NCBI GenBank assembly: GCA_017558425.1
Contig: JAFYVD010000058.1
Location: 1 to 8,139, forward strand
Direction: 5' to 3'
Length of the DNA: 8,139 bases
Origin: Clostridia bacterium
GTDB lineage: Bacteria; Bacillota_A; Clostridia; RUG12999
This document shows positions 6,204-8,139 of the stretch, in pieces (the first letter of the stretch is position 1; every line of letters starts with the position of its first letter). Below the pieces are notes generated by a model. The model ran no database searches and was not told the origin of the DNA. It saw only the letters and a program-made list of their open reading frames with translations. Position numbers and translations under genes: made by a program.

Positions 6204-8139
6204 ATGGACATTATAAAAATGCTCTCTGAAGAGCTTGGAATAACAGAAAATCAGGTAAACAAAACTGTGGAATTGCTTGACGACGGCAATACCGTGCCTT
6301 TTATTGCGCGTTACCGTAAAGAGGTTACGGGCGGACTTAACGACGAGGTTTTGAGAAAACTTGCCGACCGTCTTACATATCTGCGCAATCTGCAGCAGAG
6401 AAAAGAGGACGTAATAAGAATAATTGAAGAACAGGGTAATATGACGGACGAACTGCGTCTTGCCATAGAAAATGCAAAAACTCTGCAGGAAACAGAGGAT
6501 ATTTATCGTCCTTTCCGTCCCAAACGCAGAACCCGTGCAACAATTGCGAAAGAAAAGGGACTTGAACCACTTGCACTTATGATTGCGATGAGCAGTTCTA
6601 AAGAGGAAATAGATGCAAAAGCACCGGAATTTATCAATCCCGAAAAAGGTGTGGAAAATGCGGAAGAAGCGATAGCAGGGGCTATGGATATTGTTGCCGA
6701 ACAGATTTCGGACAATGCCGAATACCGCAAAAGAATCAGAAATCTTACCGCTATGAACGGTATGGTAGTTTCAAGACAGAATACCGAAGAAGACACTGTT
6801 TACAGCCAGTATTATGAATTTTCACAGCCTGTCAACAAGATTGCAAACCACAGAGTGCTTGCACTTGACAGAGGTGAAAAAGAAGGTGCATTGACCGTGA
6901 AAATTGAGCTTGACACCGATGATATGAAAGCTAAGCTTGCACGCATGGTGATGCCTGATGGTGAAGCGGAATATCTCAGAATGGCGTCGGACGATGCTTA
7001 TGACAGACTCATTGCTCCGTCAATTGAAAATGAAGTTCGCGGAAATCTTACAGAGCAGGCTCAGGAAAAAGCCATTGAGCTTTTCTCCAAAAACCTTCGT
7101 CAGCTTCTGCTTCAGCCGCCCATTAAAGGAAAAACTGTTTTGGGGTTTGACCCGGGATACAGAACAGGCTGTAAAACTGCAGTTGTTGATGAAACGGGCA
7201 AAGTGCTTGATACCGAAATCGTTTTCTGCACACTTGACCATCACGACAAAGAAAAGGCGAAAAAATCGGTGCTTCGTCTTATTGAAAAATATAATGTAGA
7301 CCTTATTGCCATCGGTAATGGTACGGCATCAAAAGAAACCGAAATATTTGTTGCAAATCTTATAAAGGAAGCAAATCGCAAGGTTCAGTATATGATGGTG
7401 AGCGAAGCGGGAGCATCGGTATATTCGGCGTCCGAGCTTGCGGCTGCAGAATTCCCCGACTATGATGTTGCACAAAGAAGTGCTGTTTCTATTGCAAGAA
7501 GAACAGAAGACCCGCTTGCAGAACTTGTAAAAATTGACCCCAAATCAATTGGTGTTGGTCAGTATCAGCACGATATGAACCAGAAAAGATTGGGCGAAGC
7601 TCTTGAAGGTGTGGTTGAAGACTGCGTAAACAGCGTGGGCGTTGATGTGAACACCGCTTCGGCGAGATTGCTTTCCTTTGTTGCAGGAATCAACAAAACA
7701 GTTGCGGACAACATTGTAAAATACCGTGAAGAAAACGGTGCGTTTGAAAATCGCAGTCAGCTGAAGAAAGTCAGCAAACTTGGTGCGAAAGCTTTTGAAC
7801 AATGTGCCGGATTTATGAGAATTCCCGGTTGCAAGAATGTTCTTGATAATACGGCGGTTCATCCCGAATCTTACAAACTTGCCGAAAAAATTCTTGAACT
7901 GTGCGGATATACACTTGAGGATGTAAGAACGGGCAAAATTTCCGAACTTAAAGCAAGAAGCGGAAATGCCAACCTGTCTGCAACTGCAGAATCTTTCGGC
8001 GTTGGTATGGCAACGGCAACAGATATCATTGCCGAGCTTTTGAAACCGGGCAGAGACCCTCGTGAAGAGCTTGACGCTCCGGTGCTTCGCAGTGATATAA
8101 TGAGTATGGAGAATTTGAAGCCGGGAATGGTTCTGACAG
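6204..8139 (+). CDS. tex: Tex, RNA-binding transcription accessory protein (cut by the right window edge)
   Basis: Tex is a conserved cytoplasmic nucleic-acid-binding protein tied to transcription, related to eukaryotic Spt6; its exact bacterial role is unsettled. The visible 645 codons are open throughout. The helical N-terminal domain contains NTVPFIARYRKEVTGG (29-44) and the basic YRPFRPKRRTRATIA stretch. A YqgF-type RNase H-fold domain begins at about 312 with GFDPGYRTG (314-322), the Tex form of this motif. Next come QYQHDMNQK, typical of the family, and a helix-hairpin-helix pair from about 488 to 550 (LSFVAGINKTVADNIVKYRE and on to KLGAKAFEQCAGF). The linker DPREELDAP follows, then NLKPGMVLT, where the S1 RNA-binding domain starts; the rest lies beyond the window. 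The ATG has GGAGG 5 nt upstream (6194-6198) and its own extended -10 promoter. It is transcribed away from the seven-gene run. Confidence 0.96.
   Translation, partial: MDIIKMLSEELGITENQVNKTVELLDDGNTVPFIARYRKEVTGGLNDEVLRKLADRLTYLRNLQQRKEDVIRIIEEQGNMTDELRLAIENAKTLQETEDIYRPFRPKRRTRATIAKEKGLEPLALMIAMSSSKEEIDAKAPEFINPEKGVENAEEAIAGAMDIVAEQISDNAEYRKRIRNLTAMNGMVVSRQNTEEDTVYSQYYEFSQPVNKIANHRVLALDRGEKEGALTVKIELDTDDMKAKLARMVMPDGEAEYLRMASDDAYDRLIAPSIENEVRGNLTEQAQEKAIELFSKNLRQLLLQPPIKGKTVLGFDPGYRTGCKTAVVDETGKVLDTEIVFCTLDHHDKEKAKKSVLRLIEKYNVDLIAIGNGTASKETEIFVANLIKEANRKVQYMMVSEAGASVYSASELAAAEFPDYDVAQRSAVSIARRTEDPLAELVKIDPKSIGVGQYQHDMNQKRLGEALEGVVEDCVNSVGVDVNTASARLLSFVAGINKTVADNIVKYREENGAFENRSQLKKVSKLGAKAFEQCAGFMRIPGCKNVLDNTAVHPESYKLAEKILELCGYTLEDVRTGKISELKARSGNANLSATAESFGVGMATATDIIAELLKPGRDPREELDAPVLRSDIMSMENLKPGMVLT

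Noticed and set aside
7545..7862. Minus-strand open frame of 105 codons inside tex
   Set aside because: It is antisense to the uninterrupted tex frame in its helix-hairpin-helix region and has no family features of its own.

Overview
The window looks like a core chromosomal segment of a low-to-moderate-GC Bacillota bacterium, most likely class Clostridia (gut Oscillospirales-type by the feel of the proteins). This placement is inferred from protein character, strong AGGAGG-like ribosome binding sites, consensus SigA-type promoters and a YwlE-type phosphatase. No marker in the window fixes the genus. I see no mobile elements, CRISPR array, tRNA, rRNA, riboswitch or phage genes.

Layout. Positions 1-6071 are one tightly packed minus-strand run of seven genes. 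In transcription order they are: a low-molecular-weight protein phosphatase of the arginine-phosphatase (YwlE) type, rimI (ribosomal protein S18 N-acetyltransferase), mnmG (tRNA wobble-uridine modification), rsmG (16S rRNA m7G527 methyltransferase), era (30S assembly GTPase), a fold-type I PLP aminotransferase, and trpS (tryptophanyl-tRNA synthetase, cut by the left edge). Junctions are an 11-nt overlap, a 3-nt gap, a 4-nt GTGA overlap, a 4-nt gap, a 3-nt gap and a 29-nt gap. For the five junctions before trpS, the ribosome binding site of the downstream gene lies inside the end of the upstream gene. No terminator hairpin is visible between genes, so this reads as one operon.

Positions 6072-6203 are the only real intergenic region. 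They hold two back-to-back promoters with near-identical architecture: TTGAAA, a 17-nt spacer and an extended -10 (TGT plus TATAAT or TATTAT). The minus one drives the seven-gene run and the plus one drives tex. Their -35 boxes form an inverted repeat with an 8-nt centre.

Positions 6204-8139 are tex on the plus strand, an RNA-binding, transcription-associated factor. It is cut by the right edge just where its S1 domain should begin.

Together the genes cover translation: tRNA modification and charging, 16S rRNA methylation, small-subunit assembly and ribosomal protein acetylation. The phosphatase and the aminotransferase are the two members without an obvious place in that theme. The gene set is conserved, but the order is unusual: mnmG lacks its usual neighbour mnmE, and rimI and era are away from their common partners. 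I found no convincing undescribed system; the findings are moderate observations on gene order, the promoter pair and the phosphatase signature.
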